Program-made: the position numbers and the translations under genes
Part shown: in pieces, positions 1 to 8,366 of the stretch
Position numbering within the stretch: position 1 is the first letter of the stretch
Layout: the number at the start of each line of letters is the position of its first letter
Source: Lachnospiraceae bacterium
GTDB lineage: Bacteria; Bacillota; Clostridia; Lachnospirales; Lachnospiraceae
Assembly (NCBI GenBank): GCA_910575105.1
Contig: CAJTDK010000004.1
Location: forward strand, 248,001-312,000
Direction: 5' to 3'
Length of the DNA stretch: 64,000 bases
Notes under the pieces: model-generated
Seen by the model: only the letters and a program-made list of their open reading frames with translations
Database searches by the model: none
What the model was told of the DNA's origin: nothing

Positions 1-2
1 CA

Positions 3-932
3 TTCGGCATAACTGGAACGCTGTTGGGAGCAGGTACGGCTTTGGGCATCGGCAGCAGGCCGGCAGGAATCATGGCGTCGGTCTGGCTTTTCGGCATCCC
101 GGGGACCGCCGGAGGGCTGCTGGCCTGGAAAGGCCTTAAGAAGCTAAAAAGAGTGGAGCGGTTCCGGGTATATGTGCGCGCCATTGGCATGCGGGAATAC
201 TGCAACGTAAAGGAGTTGGCGGAAAAGGCGGGACGAAAGACGGCTCCGGTACTCCGTGACCTAAAATATATGATAAGAAGGAACTGGTTTTTGGAAGGCT
301 ATCTAGTGGGCGATGAGACATGCCTGATCGTCACGGATTCGATGTACACGAAGTACAGGAGCCTTGAGGATGAGAGACTGCGAACCGAGCGGGAGGAGCA
401 GGAGAGAAGAAGGCTTGAGAAGACGAAAAAGCGAAAAGAGCAGAAGAGAAGGCAGGAGAAGAAGGATAGGATGGCGCCGGATATCCGCAGGATCATCGAG
501 GAAGGGGATAATTATATCCGGAGGATCCATGTGTGCAATGATGCGATTACCGGGCGTGAGATCTCGGCAAAGATTTCCCGCATGGAGGTACTGGTGGACC
601 GGATCTTTGAGCGGGTAGAGCAGAACCCGGAATCGGCGGGGGACATCAGACGGCTGATGGATTATTACCTGCCGACGACGGTGAAGCTTCTGGATGCTTA
701 TCAGGAGCTTGATGCGCAGCCGGTGCAGGGGGAGAATATCTTATCCTCCAAAAAGGAGATAGAGGGAACGCTGGATACGCTTAACATGGCCTTCGAAAAG
801 CTTTTGGATGATCTGTTCCAGGAGACGGCGTGGGACGTGTCTTCGGATATATCCGTGCTGCGCACGATACTTGCCCAGGAAGGTCTTACAACAGAGGACT
901 GGGAAAGAAGAGGACAAGTAGATGTTGACTGA
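3..932 (+). CDS. XpaC-like protein (5-bromo-4-chloroindolyl phosphate hydrolysis family), 5' end cut
   Basis: The open frame has no stop before the window edge, so the true start lies upstream; an internal TTG at 24 is only a fallback. The visible part opens with a hydrophobic stretch (about residues 20-40) that looks like a membrane anchor, then a basic winged-helix-like segment, then a long Lys/Glu/Arg-rich coiled coil and a helical C-terminus. It is followed 52 bp later by a TelA homologue; the xpaC-telA (yaaN) pairing is a known conserved gene pair, which is the main support for the family call. The name comes from a colony colour phenotype and does not establish an enzymatic role. Function in stress or toxic-anion tolerance is inferred from the partner. 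Confidence 0.75.
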   Translation, partial: FGITGTLLGAGTALGIGSRPAGIMASVWLFGIPGTAGGLLAWKGLKKLKRVERFRVYVRAIGMREYCNVKELAEKAGRKTAPVLRDLKYMIRRNWFLEGYLVGDETCLIVTDSMYTKYRSLEDERLRTEREEQERRRLEKTKKRKEQKRRQEKKDRMAPDIRRIIEEGDNYIRRIHVCNDAITGREISAKISRMEVLVDRIFERVEQNPESAGDIRRLMDYYLPTTVKLLDAYQELDAQPVQGENILSSKKEIEGTLDTLNMAFEKLLDDLFQETAWDVSSDISVLRTILAQEGLTTEDWERRGQVDVD

Positions 933-984
933 AACAGACCGGGAAACGAGATTCGGTAGAATAGATTAAAGGAGAACAGGAAAG

Positions 985-2118
985 ATGAATGAGTTTAAGG
1001 AATTTGAGACGGCACCGACGTTGACCCTAGAGCCTTTTGGAGAAGAGAAGGCAGCCGTCCTGAAGCCGGAGGAACCCCCAAAACCCAGGGAGACGTGGGA
1101 TGACAGCGTACTTTCGGAGGAGGAAAGAAGGCAGGTAGAAGCATTTGCCGAGCAGATCGATCTGACTAATTCTTCGGTGATCCTGCAGTACGGTGCGGGA
1201 ACCCAGAAAAAGCTGGCGGACTTTTCGGAATCTGCGCTGGAGAATGTTAAGACAAAGGATCTGGGAGAGGTGGGCGAGCTGCTCTCGGGAGTGGTGAAGG
1301 AGCTTCGGGATTTTGATGAGGAGGAAGAGAAGGGGTTTCTTGGGATTTTCAAAAAATCTTCGAATAAAGTGCAGGCGATGAAGGCGAAATACGCTAAAGC
1401 GGAGACGAACATCAACCATATCTGCCGGGTGCTGGAAAACCACCAGATCCAGCTTCTTAAGGATATCGCGCTTCTTGATAAGATGTACGAGCTGAACCTG
1501 ACTTATTTTAAAGAGCTGTCTATGTATATCATGGCGGGGAAAAAGAAGCTTGAGGAAGTGAGAAGCGTTAAGCTGAGGGAGCTTCTTTCAAAGGCGGAGC
1601 GGACAGGGCTTGCTGAGGATGCCCAGGCGGCGAAGGATCTGGACGCCATGTGCAGCCGCTTTGAGAAAAAGATCCATGACCTGGAGCTGACGCGGACCAT
1701 TTCCCTGCAGACGGCGCCTCAGATCCGTATGGTGCAGAGCAACGATACGCTGATGGCGGAGAAGATCCAGTCTACCATCGTCAATACGATACCCCTCTGG
1801 AAGAGCCAGATGGTGCTTGCCCTTGGTGTGGAGCATTCTGCCAGGGCAGCGCAGGTTCAGCGTGAAGTGACGGATATGACTAATGAGCTTTTGAGGAAAA
1901 ATGCCCAGAAGCTTCAGATGGCGGCAGTGGAGTCTGCGCGGGAATCAGAGCGCGGTATCGTAGAGATCGAGACCTTGAAGCATACTAATGAGACGCTGAT
2001 CGCCACGCTGGATGAGGTGATGAAGATCCAAAAGGAAGGCAGGCAGAAGAGGGCCGAGGCAGAGCAGGAGATGTACCGAATGGAGCAGGAACTGAAGGCG
2101 AAGCTGCTTAAGATATAG
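985..2118 (+). CDS. Toxic anion resistance protein TelA/YaaN family
   Basis: 377-residue soluble, strongly helical protein. The family (TelA of tellurite-resistance loci, YaaN of Bacillus) is cytoplasmic and of unsettled biochemistry; members are tied to tellurite, antibiotic or envelope stress resistance. The sequence shows an acidic N-terminal 45 residues, then long helices with the family's conserved 'IQSTIVNTIPLWKSQMVLAL' region near residues 260-280, and a charged coiled-coil C-terminus. Length matches the family. The start ATG follows AAAGGAGAACAGGAAAG. It is the second gene of a xpaC-telA operon and faces luxS; long hairpins lie between the two convergent genes. Confidence 0.88.
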   Translation: MNEFKEFETAPTLTLEPFGEEKAAVLKPEEPPKPRETWDDSVLSEEERRQVEAFAEQIDLTNSSVILQYGAGTQKKLADFSESALENVKTKDLGEVGELLSGVVKELRDFDEEEEKGFLGIFKKSSNKVQAMKAKYAKAETNINHICRVLENHQIQLLKDIALLDKMYELNLTYFKELSMYIMAGKKKLEEVRSVKLRELLSKAERTGLAEDAQAAKDLDAMCSRFEKKIHDLELTRTISLQTAPQIRMVQSNDTLMAEKIQSTIVNTIPLWKSQMVLALGVEHSARAAQVQREVTDMTNELLRKNAQKLQMAAVESARESERGIVEIETLKHTNETLIATLDEVMKIQKEGRQKRAEAEQEMYRMEQELKAKLLKI

Positions 2119-2146
2119 AAGACTTTTCTTTCACAGCCGTAATCGG

Positions 2147-2313
2147 CTAGTACAGCGAATATTAAGTAATTGGCAGTTTGGCTTGCCTATTTTCCTGATG
2201 GCACTACTCCCCAAGCCTCGACGTAGCTACCGCTACGCCTGCGTTTGTGAAGCAGCACTCTCAGAAAAATATTCTGCGCCAAGCTATCCGAAACTTAATT
2301 TTCGCTGTACTAG
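2147..2313. repeat. 167-bp imperfect palindrome between telA and luxS
   Basis: The outer arms pair CTAGTACAGCGAA at 2147 with TTCGCTGTACTAG ending at 2313. Inner segments pair imperfectly (TATTTTCCTGA with TCAGAAAAATA), and a perfect inner stem CGTAGC-tacc-GCTACG lies at 2222-2237, so all arms share one centre near 2230. It has no coding sense. It could be a MITE-like or REP-like element or a structured 3' end shared by the two convergent genes. Confidence 0.7.
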
Positions 2314-2345
2314 TACCGCGTTGCGCTAATTACGCAACGCAGTAC
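2313..2345. terminator. Hairpin at the 3' end of luxS/telA
   Basis: GTAC-c-GCGTTGCG pairs with CGCAACGC-a-GTAC around a 7-nt loop (ctaatta). It abuts the 167-bp palindrome and lies just past the luxS stop on the minus strand. There is no strong T run on either side, so a role as transcription stop or RNA 3' stabiliser is an inference. Confidence 0.45.
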
Positions 2346-2357
2346 TAAACGCAGACA

Positions 2358-2837
2358 TTACGCAGGATAGTTAAGCTGCTCTTCGGTAATATGCAGCAGC
2401 ACTTCATCCAGATATTTCCGGGAAAGATACTTTGCCATAGGAAGGTTCATATCCAGGTAATTCCCACAGTCCTTCGCCGCAGCGCCGGGGATTTCCCCTT
2501 CAAAATCAGCCATGAACTGATACATCTCGGTTAGGAGAGGCACGATATCCTTTGACTGATACTTGCCGGACAGGATCAGGTAGAAGCCGGTGCGGCAGCC
2601 CATGGGTCCGAAGTAGATGGTCTTGCCTGCGTAATCTTTGTGGTTCCTTAAGAAGGTTGCGGCTAAGTGCTCGATCGTGTGAACCTCTGCCGTGTTCATG
2701 ACAGGCTCGCGGTTGGGTCTTGTCATGCGCAGGTCAAAGGTGGTGACCGGATTTCCCGCCACGTCGTCAACCCGGGATACGTATACGCCCGGGACAAGCC
2801 GCAGATGATCGACAGTAAAGCTTGCTATTTTTTCCAT
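2358..2837 (-). CDS. luxS: S-ribosylhomocysteine lyase LuxS
   Basis: 159 residues, the standard LuxS length. It cleaves S-ribosylhomocysteine to homocysteine and DPD, the autoinducer-2 precursor, in the activated methyl cycle of the cytosol. The metal-binding HTIEH motif is at about residues 53-57, and the catalytic Cys is in PMGCRTGFYL near residue 82; the third metal ligand is the Cys in KDCGNY. The ATG is preceded by AAAAGGAGAATCAAC. The gene stands alone; its upstream region carries a 125-bp element bounded by inverted repeats, so its promoter may lie in or beyond that element. No SAM or SAH riboswitch motif is visible upstream. Confidence 0.97.
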   Translation of the reverse strand: MEKIASFTVDHLRLVPGVYVSRVDDVAGNPVTTFDLRMTRPNREPVMNTAEVHTIEHLAATFLRNHKDYAGKTIYFGPMGCRTGFYLILSGKYQSKDIVPLLTEMYQFMADFEGEIPGAAAKDCGNYLDMNLPMAKYLSRKYLDEVLLHITEEQLNYPA

Positions 2838-2874
2838 AAAGTTGATTCTCCTTTTCGTCGTATGATCTGTCTGA

Positions 2875-2999
2875 GTTACTGTTCACACAGGTTTGTGCAT
2901 TTACTGCATAGAACCGTGAGAAGATGATGCAGCAGTGCAAAGGTTCTGTTACCCGAGGCAATGTTATATGGATTTTGCCAAGGTTACGGTGAACAGTAA
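2875..2999. repeat. 125-bp element with terminal inverted repeats, upstream of luxS
   Basis: The ends are GTTACTGTTCAC (from 2875) and GTGAACAGTAA (to 2999), which are inverted repeats of each other and resemble the ends of the ~146-bp dispersed repeat at 3082, 13677/15413 and 27968. The interior differs from those copies. It may be a related non-autonomous element; it sits where the luxS promoter would be expected. Confidence 0.5.
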
Positions 3000-3081
3000 T
3001 CCCGTCTGATATGAGTATAACATTTTTATCCAGAATTGACTATGAAAAATCCAGGAAGTTGTGGTATACTATAAAATACGT

Positions 3082-3227
3082 GTTACTATTCACGGTCCAG
3101 GAGCCGCTCATAGCAACGATTCGTGGCGGCATTCTGAGTTTTGCTGCGCAAAAGCCGCCCTTCACTCCTGGATCATGTTCTTACGGAATGCGCAGCCAGT
3201 ACGCATTCCTGACCCATGAATAGTTAC
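3082..3227 (-). repeat. Dispersed ~146-bp repeat, copy A (inverted)
   Basis: Bounded by GTTACTATTCAC and its inverse GTGAATAGTTAC-like end; read on the minus strand it matches the copies at 27968-28112 and 13677-13692/15413-15549 nearly base for base, including the internal 'ggctgcgcattccgtaag' and 'ggcttttgcgcagcaaa' blocks. Non-coding; it lies between luxS and the histidine phosphatase gene. Confidence 0.85.
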
Positions 3228-3286
3228 AAATACGTTGCTGTTCAAATCTGTTTGAACGGCAGGATATCAGGCAGGAGGCGTGATGG

Positions 3287-3916
3287 ATGAGATTATACAT
3301 GGTACGGCACGGCGAGACCGATTGGAATAAAGCGCGCAGGATTCAGGGGCAAGTGGATATCCCGCTCAATGCATTCGGGAGGCATCTGGCATCAGAGACC
3401 GGCAAAGGTCTGGCGGATATTCCTTTTGAAGCCTGTATAAGTAGTCCGCTGGGAAGGGCGGTGGAGACGGCTGAGCTGATCCTTGCGGGCAGAGAGGTTC
3501 CGATTTTTACTGACAGGCGGATCATCGAGATGGCGTTCGGCATCTGGGAGGGCGGGTGCTGTTCGGAGGAAGGATGGGATCTTCCGCAGGAATTCCGCGA
3601 TTTTTTTGATGCGCCGGAGCGATATCAGGCGCCGGAGGGCGGCGAAGATTTTTATCAGGTGAGAAAACGGCTTGAGGATTTCCTGACAGAGCTTTATCAG
3701 AAAAGTGAATGGCAGGATAAGAATATTCTGATCACCACCCACGGGGCGGCGCTCTGCGGGATGCTGAATGTGATAAAGGATAAGCCGGTATCTGGCTATT
3801 GGGGCGCGGGCGTGCATAAAAACTGCGCAGTCACTGAAGTGGAGGTGACAGACGGCGTGCCGGTGATACGGTCAGAGAATCATGCTTATTATAAGGATGA
3901 AGTGAAGGCATGGTAA
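3287..3916 (+). CDS. Histidine phosphatase family protein (phosphoglycerate mutase-like)
   Basis: 209 residues. The N-terminus MVRHGETDWN carries the RHG signature with the phospho-accepting His, and the second catalytic His is in the 'ITTHGAALCGML' segment near residue 155. An acid residue of the core is in the 'IIEMAFGIWEG' segment. Such proteins dephosphorylate small metabolites or act like alpha-ribazole phosphatase (CobC); no cobalamin genes lie nearby, so the substrate is unknown. The ATG at 3287 follows GGCAGGAGGCGTG. It lies 76 bp upstream of trpS in the same direction and may be co-transcribed. Confidence 0.85.
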   Translation: MRLYMVRHGETDWNKARRIQGQVDIPLNAFGRHLASETGKGLADIPFEACISSPLGRAVETAELILAGREVPIFTDRRIIEMAFGIWEGGCCSEEGWDLPQEFRDFFDAPERYQAPEGGEDFYQVRKRLEDFLTELYQKSEWQDKNILITTHGAALCGMLNVIKDKPVSGYWGAGVHKNCAVTEVEVTDGVPVIRSENHAYYKDEVKAW

Positions 3917-3992
3917 GCCATATCTGCCGGCAATTCAAAGCGACAGATATGGCTGTAAGAATAAAGTGACAGATGATTTGGAGGATGAAGAG

Positions 3993-4997
3993 ATGATTAA
4001 TGGCAAGAAGGTATTGTTCAGCGGTATGCAGGCGACAGGTAACCTGACTCTTGGAAACTACCTGGGAGCGCTGAAGAACTGGGTGACTCTCAGCGACGAG
4101 TACGAATGTTTCTACAGTGTGGTAGATCTGCATTCCATCACTGTGCGGCAGAATCCGGCGACTCTGCGCAAGCGCGCGCGGGCGCTCCTTACGCTTTATA
4201 TCGCTGCGGGGATAGACCCGGAGAAAAATTGCATCTATTATCAGTCCCATGTATCCGGGCATGCAGAGCTTTCCTGGATACTCAACTGTTTCACTTATAT
4301 GGGCGAATTAAACCGCATGACTCAGTTTAAGGATAAGTCGGCAAAGCACGCGGACAATATCAATGCGGGTCTTTTCACTTATCCGGTTCTGATGGCGGCG
4401 GACATACTTTTGTATCAGGCGGATGTGGTTCCGGTGGGCGTGGACCAGATGCAGCATCTGGAGATCACGAGAGACATCGCAGAGCGTTTTAACAACATTT
4501 ACGGCGATGTATTTACGGTGCCGGAAGCTTATATCGGTAAGGTAGGAGCGAAGATCATGGGCCTGCAGGATCCGTCGAAGAAGATGTCTAAGTCTGACGA
4601 GAATCCTAATGCCAGCATCTACCTGATGGATGATACGGATACGATTATGCGCAAATGCAAGCGCGCAGTAACCGATTCTGAGGCACAGATTCTTTACAGA
4701 GATGAGCAGCCCGGGGTCAGGAACCTGATTGATATCTACAGTGCCTGCACAGCGAAGACGCCGGAGGAAGTGGTAAAGGAATTCGAAGGAAAAGGCTACG
4801 GCGACTTTAAGATGGCGGTAGGAGAGGCAGTTGTATCTGTATTAAAGCCGCTTCAGGAGGAAGTGGCAAGGCTCGAGAAGGATAAAGCATACATCGACAG
4901 CGTGATCAAGAACAATGCCGGGAAGGCTGATTATTTTGCCATGAAGACATTGCGCAAGGTACAGAAGAAAGTAGGATTCCCGGAGAGGATACGGTAA
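3993..4997 (+). CDS. trpS: Tryptophanyl-tRNA synthetase
   Basis: 334 residues from the ATG at 3993, chosen because TTGGAGGATGAAGAG precedes it; a GTG at 3966 in frame has no such site. Class I synthetase charging tRNA-Trp in the cytosol. The HIGH-type motif is seen as TGNLTLGNYLGAL near residue 15, and the KMSKS loop is intact (GLQDPSKKMSKSDENP, about residues 190-205). Length matches bacterial TrpRS. No T-box leader is visible in the short upstream gap. The stop overlaps the start of the next gene (TAATG), pointing to translational coupling. Confidence 0.97.
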   Translation: MINGKKVLFSGMQATGNLTLGNYLGALKNWVTLSDEYECFYSVVDLHSITVRQNPATLRKRARALLTLYIAAGIDPEKNCIYYQSHVSGHAELSWILNCFTYMGELNRMTQFKDKSAKHADNINAGLFTYPVLMAADILLYQADVVPVGVDQMQHLEITRDIAERFNNIYGDVFTVPEAYIGKVGAKIMGLQDPSKKMSKSDENPNASIYLMDDTDTIMRKCKRAVTDSEAQILYRDEQPGVRNLIDIYSACTAKTPEEVVKEFEGKGYGDFKMAVGEAVVSVLKPLQEEVARLEKDKAYIDSVIKNNAGKADYFAMKTLRKVQKKVGFPERIR

Positions 4998-5530
4998 TGG
5001 TCCGGATTCAGACAGCGGGGGAGCAGAGGTATTATGATTTTATCAGCGGCAGAGCCAGACAGGTGCGCACCGGTATGATCGTGTGGGCCAGTCTGTTAAG
5101 CCTTGCCCTGATCAGCCTGTTTAACAATATTGTGGTTGCGCTTGTACTGGCGGCAGCAGCGGCGGCCCTTGCCGTCTCCAACGTAAAAGCCCAGAGGGAA
5201 TTAAAAGAGAAGCTCAGCCGCATACCTGACAAAGAAGAATTTTTCCGCCAGCTTGCTGACCCGGAGGTGCTGACGGCACAGGGCGGACATGTACTGGTGG
5301 CCAGAGATTATGTGCTGACTGATAAGACAGATATATCCATTTACTTTATCCCGGATATGGAAAAGGCAGAAGCCGGGCGGATAAGGAACGGGAGAAAAAC
5401 GCTGTTTCTGACAGACAGGAGCGGGAAACGGCATGAGATCATGTCCTGTACAAAGGAAGGAGAGGCTTTAAAAGAATTTGACGCGGTGTACCATGCGCTT
5501 AAGGCGGGTGCAGGGGTGAAAAATGACTAA
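4997..5530 (+). CDS. Small membrane protein of unknown function downstream of trpS
   Basis: 177 residues, family not recognised. A basic N-terminal 25 residues is followed by two adjacent hydrophobic segments (about 27-45 and 46-65, the second alanine-rich), then a soluble cytoplasmic-looking domain of about 110 residues with alternating beta/alpha character. No catalytic motif is evident. Its ATG overlaps the trpS stop, so it is probably translated with trpS and is bounded downstream by a hairpin terminator. Confidence 0.7.
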   Translation: MVRIQTAGEQRYYDFISGRARQVRTGMIVWASLLSLALISLFNNIVVALVLAAAAAALAVSNVKAQRELKEKLSRIPDKEEFFRQLADPEVLTAQGGHVLVARDYVLTDKTDISIYFIPDMEKAEAGRIRNGRKTLFLTDRSGKRHEIMSCTKEGEALKEFDAVYHALKAGAGVKND

Positions 5531-5542
5531 TCTGTATGGAAT

Positions 5543-5588
5543 AACTCTTCCATTTATCACAGGTGAGTGATAAGCGGGGGAGTTTTTA
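5543..5588 (+). terminator. Rho-independent terminator after the trpS operon
   Basis: AACTC(TT)CC-ATTTATCAC pairs with GTGATAA-GCGGGGGAGTT, followed by TTTTATT. Confidence 0.75.
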
Positions 5589-5774
5589 TTTGGGAGAATC
5601 GCTATAATGACTTATACGCTGATGCCTCAAATGCTCCGCTTGTCGCGCAGCTCATAAGTTAATTATTAAGTAATTTTAAATACTGCCTAGAAATAGAGTC
5701 CAACGAATGTCCTTTTTTGTTTCTGTATTGGTCGCCGGGGTCTTTGTCGGATTGTTGTGAGGGAGGTATAGTGT

Positions 5775-6445
5775 ATGGATTTACAGAAACTGGATAAGAT
5801 GGAAATATGTACGGATGAAGTGAAGGGGAGGTCCTGCCCAATGCAGGTTTTCACAGCCGGGTCTGGGATACCGGTCATCATCTTGCATGGAGCATAAATT
5901 TTGCCAGTTCGGATAAGATTTTAGAGATTTTATCTGAATTTATCAAAGAACATGTTCCAAATGGGCAATTTGTTCTGGCCGGTAATCCTATGGCGGGTAT
6001 TTGCAAGAGGTCTGTTGAGGGATTTTGGAGACAGAATCGGAGGAATGATGCTCCTTTGCCCTGTGATCGAACCAGTGAAAGAGAACCGCCATGTATCGGA
6101 ACATAAAATTTTGTCCCACAGCTTTGCGGATGAAATTGATATTGAACAGCCTATGAATAAGATGTATTCAAACATGTCTGTTATTCAGAATCAATATACC
6201 TATGAAAGATTTCTTTCTGAAATCCTTCCAGGAGTACAAAAAACGGACAAAGTGTTTTTGGAACATCTCCAAAAAATGGATATGAGTTTGCTTTTCCATT
6301 GCCAGATACTCAAAAAGAATTCCTTTTCCTGTACTATTTTTTATGGGAAGACAGGATTCCTGCGTGAGTTATCATGATGCGCTGAGACTGATAGATTCAT
6401 ACAGCCATTCTACAGTTATAGTTGCAGGCAGAGCGTGGCGGCCGC
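5775..6445 (+). pseudogene. Decayed alpha/beta hydrolase
   Basis: A good ribosome site (GAGGGAGGTATAGTGT) precedes ATG 5775, which opens a frame with the typical 'GSGIPVIILHG' hydrolase N-terminus but stops at once. Downstream pieces of the same fold continue in other frames: 'GQFVLAGNPMAG' (nucleophile elbow with the Ser replaced or shifted), 'ARGLLRDFGDRIGGMMLLCP' around 6000-6060, and 'GRQDSCVSYHDALRLIDSY' near 6345-6405, which corresponds to the acid-residue region. At least three frameshifts plus internal deletion make function impossible. The remnant ends just before the terminator at 6480. Confidence 0.8.
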
Positions 6446-6479
6446 CGGAGGCGCACGCAGTCATCATACAGGCAGTTTC

Positions 6480-6517
6480 GGGGTGCCCGGCATGGATGCG
6501 GGCGCCCCGTTTTCTTC
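6480..6517 (+). terminator. GC-rich terminator between hydrolase remnant and ABC-F gene
   Basis: CGGGG(TG)CCCGGCA pairs with TGCGGGCGCCCCG, followed by TTTTCTT on the plus strand. The stem also lies just past the ABC-F stop on the minus strand. Confidence 0.7.
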
Positions 6518-8151
6518 TAATCATCATCTTCTTTCTGGATTGTGTAAGTCTGTCTCTTTCTTGCCATCTCATCACTCTCCAGATATTCATCATAAGTGGT
6601 GATCTTATCGATCAGCTTTCCGCCCGGGACGATCTCCATGATCCGGTTCGCCGTTGTCTGTACGATCTGATGATCTCTGGAGCTGAAAAGCAGCACGCCG
6701 GGGAATTTCGTCATCCCGTTATTGAGCGCAGTGATGGATTCCATATCCAGGTGGTTCGTAGGCTCATTTAAGACTAAGATATTGGAGCCGGAGATCATCA
6801 TCTTGGAGAGCATGCAGCGCACCTTCTCTCCTCCGGAAAGGACGTTCACCCGCTTAACGCCGTCGTCGCCGCCGAAAAGCATACGTCCAAGGAAGCCCCG
6901 GACATAAGTGACATCCTTTTCCTCAGAATACTGGGTCAGCCATTCCACGATTGTATAATCGTTGTCGAATTCATTGCCGAAATCCAGCGGGAAATAAGAC
7001 TGGGAGGTGGTGATTCCCCACTTATACACACCCTCGTCCGGCTCCATCTCGCCCATAAGGATCTGGAAGAGCGTGGTCTTGGCAAGCTCGTTGCTCCCGA
7101 CAAATGCTACCTTATCGTCGTGGTTCAGGGTAAAGGAAATATTATCCAGCACCTTCTCGCCGTCGATGGTCTTGCTTAAGCCTTCAACGGTCAGCACATC
7201 GTTGCCGATCTCCCGGTTGGGGCGGAAATCGATGTAAGGGTACTTACGGCTGGAAGGCTGGATCTCATCAAGCTGGATCTTTTCCAGCGCCCGCTTTCTG
7301 GAGGTCGCCTGCTTGGATTTGGAGGCATTGGCGCTGAACCGGGAGATAAATTCCTGCAGCTCTTTGATCTTCTCCTCTTTCTTTTTATTGGCCTCCTTCA
7401 TCTGGCGGATGAGGAGCTGGCTGGACTCGTACCAGAAATCATAGTTTCCGGCATAGAGCTTGATCTTCCCGTAGTCGATGTCCGCGATCTGGGTGCAGAC
7501 CTTATTAAGAAAATACCGGTCATGGGATACGACGATCACGGTGTTGTCAAAATTAATTAAGAACTCCTCCAGCCATGCGATGGCATCTAAGTCAAGGTGG
7601 TTCGTCGGCTCGTCGAGAAGCAGGATGTCCGGGTTGCCGAAGAGTGCTTGCGCAAGCAGAACCTTTACCTTCTTCGGGCCGTCCAGATTCTTCATGGGCT
7701 CGTAGTGAAGCTCCGTCTCGATGCCCAGTCCGTTTAAGAGAGACGCAGCGTCTGACTCTGCCTCCCAGCCGTTCATAGTGGCGAATTCCGCCTCAAGCTC
7801 ACTGGCCTTTATACCGTCCTCATCGGTAAAATCCTCCTTCGCATAGATCGCTTCCTTCTCCTGCATGATCTCATACAGCCGTGCATTTCCCATCATGACA
7901 GCGTCAAGGGCAGGAAATTCGTCGTATTTGAAATGATCCTGCTGCAGGAAGGAGAGGCGCTCTCCCGGTGTGATAAAGACCTCGCCCTTAGACGGCTCAA
8001 GCTGGCCGGAGAGGATTTTTAAAAATGTGGATTTGCCTGCGCCGTTCGCCCCGATCAGGCCGTAGCAGTTCCCTTCCGTGAATTTGATGTTCACATCTTC
8101 AAATAGAGCTTTTTTGCCTACGCGCAGTGTAATGTTACTTGTACTGATCAT
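6517..8151 (-). CDS. ABC-F family ATPase (ribosome-associated)
   Basis: 544 residues with two ABC domains and no membrane segments, as in ABC-F proteins, which bind the ribosomal E site and act in translation or antibiotic protection. Domain 1 has an intact Walker A (GANGAGKS, near residue 35) and LLLDEPTNHLD. Domain 2 is unusual: its P loop reads GSNELAKTT, its signature LSGGEK is intact, but the Walker B reads VLNEPTNHLD with Asn for the usual Asp. The interdomain linker is Lys/Glu-rich (about 240-300). Which ABC-F subgroup and whether it confers resistance cannot be told; no leader peptide is seen in the short upstream region. Confidence 0.92.
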   Translation of the reverse strand: MISTSNITLRVGKKALFEDVNIKFTEGNCYGLIGANGAGKSTFLKILSGQLEPSKGEVFITPGERLSFLQQDHFKYDEFPALDAVMMGNARLYEIMQEKEAIYAKEDFTDEDGIKASELEAEFATMNGWEAESDAASLLNGLGIETELHYEPMKNLDGPKKVKVLLAQALFGNPDILLLDEPTNHLDLDAIAWLEEFLINFDNTVIVVSHDRYFLNKVCTQIADIDYGKIKLYAGNYDFWYESSQLLIRQMKEANKKKEEKIKELQEFISRFSANASKSKQATSRKRALEKIQLDEIQPSSRKYPYIDFRPNREIGNDVLTVEGLSKTIDGEKVLDNISFTLNHDDKVAFVGSNELAKTTLFQILMGEMEPDEGVYKWGITTSQSYFPLDFGNEFDNDYTIVEWLTQYSEEKDVTYVRGFLGRMLFGGDDGVKRVNVLSGGEKVRCMLSKMMISGSNILVLNEPTNHLDMESITALNNGMTKFPGVLLFSSRDHQIVQTTANRIMEIVPGGKLIDKITTYDEYLESDEMARKRQTYTIQKEDDD

Positions 8152-8366
8152 TCTTCTACTCCTTATTATAATAATGATTGGACTAATTGCGGTTCTTGTG
8201 GTATGATATTAATATTATGTTAAGATGCCGGGGATGCAGGAGCACAAGGTACGGTGCAGTCCGCAGCATCCGATTAAAAAAATTGCATGTAAGGCTTATC
8301 TTACCAAATATATGCGCAAATGGCAAGAGATGTTTCAATATTTTGACGTGAGGAGTGTATGGATAT

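Noticed and set aside
2838-3286. SAM or SAH riboswitch upstream of luxS
   Set aside because: No conserved core of either class is visible; the region is made of inverted-repeat elements.
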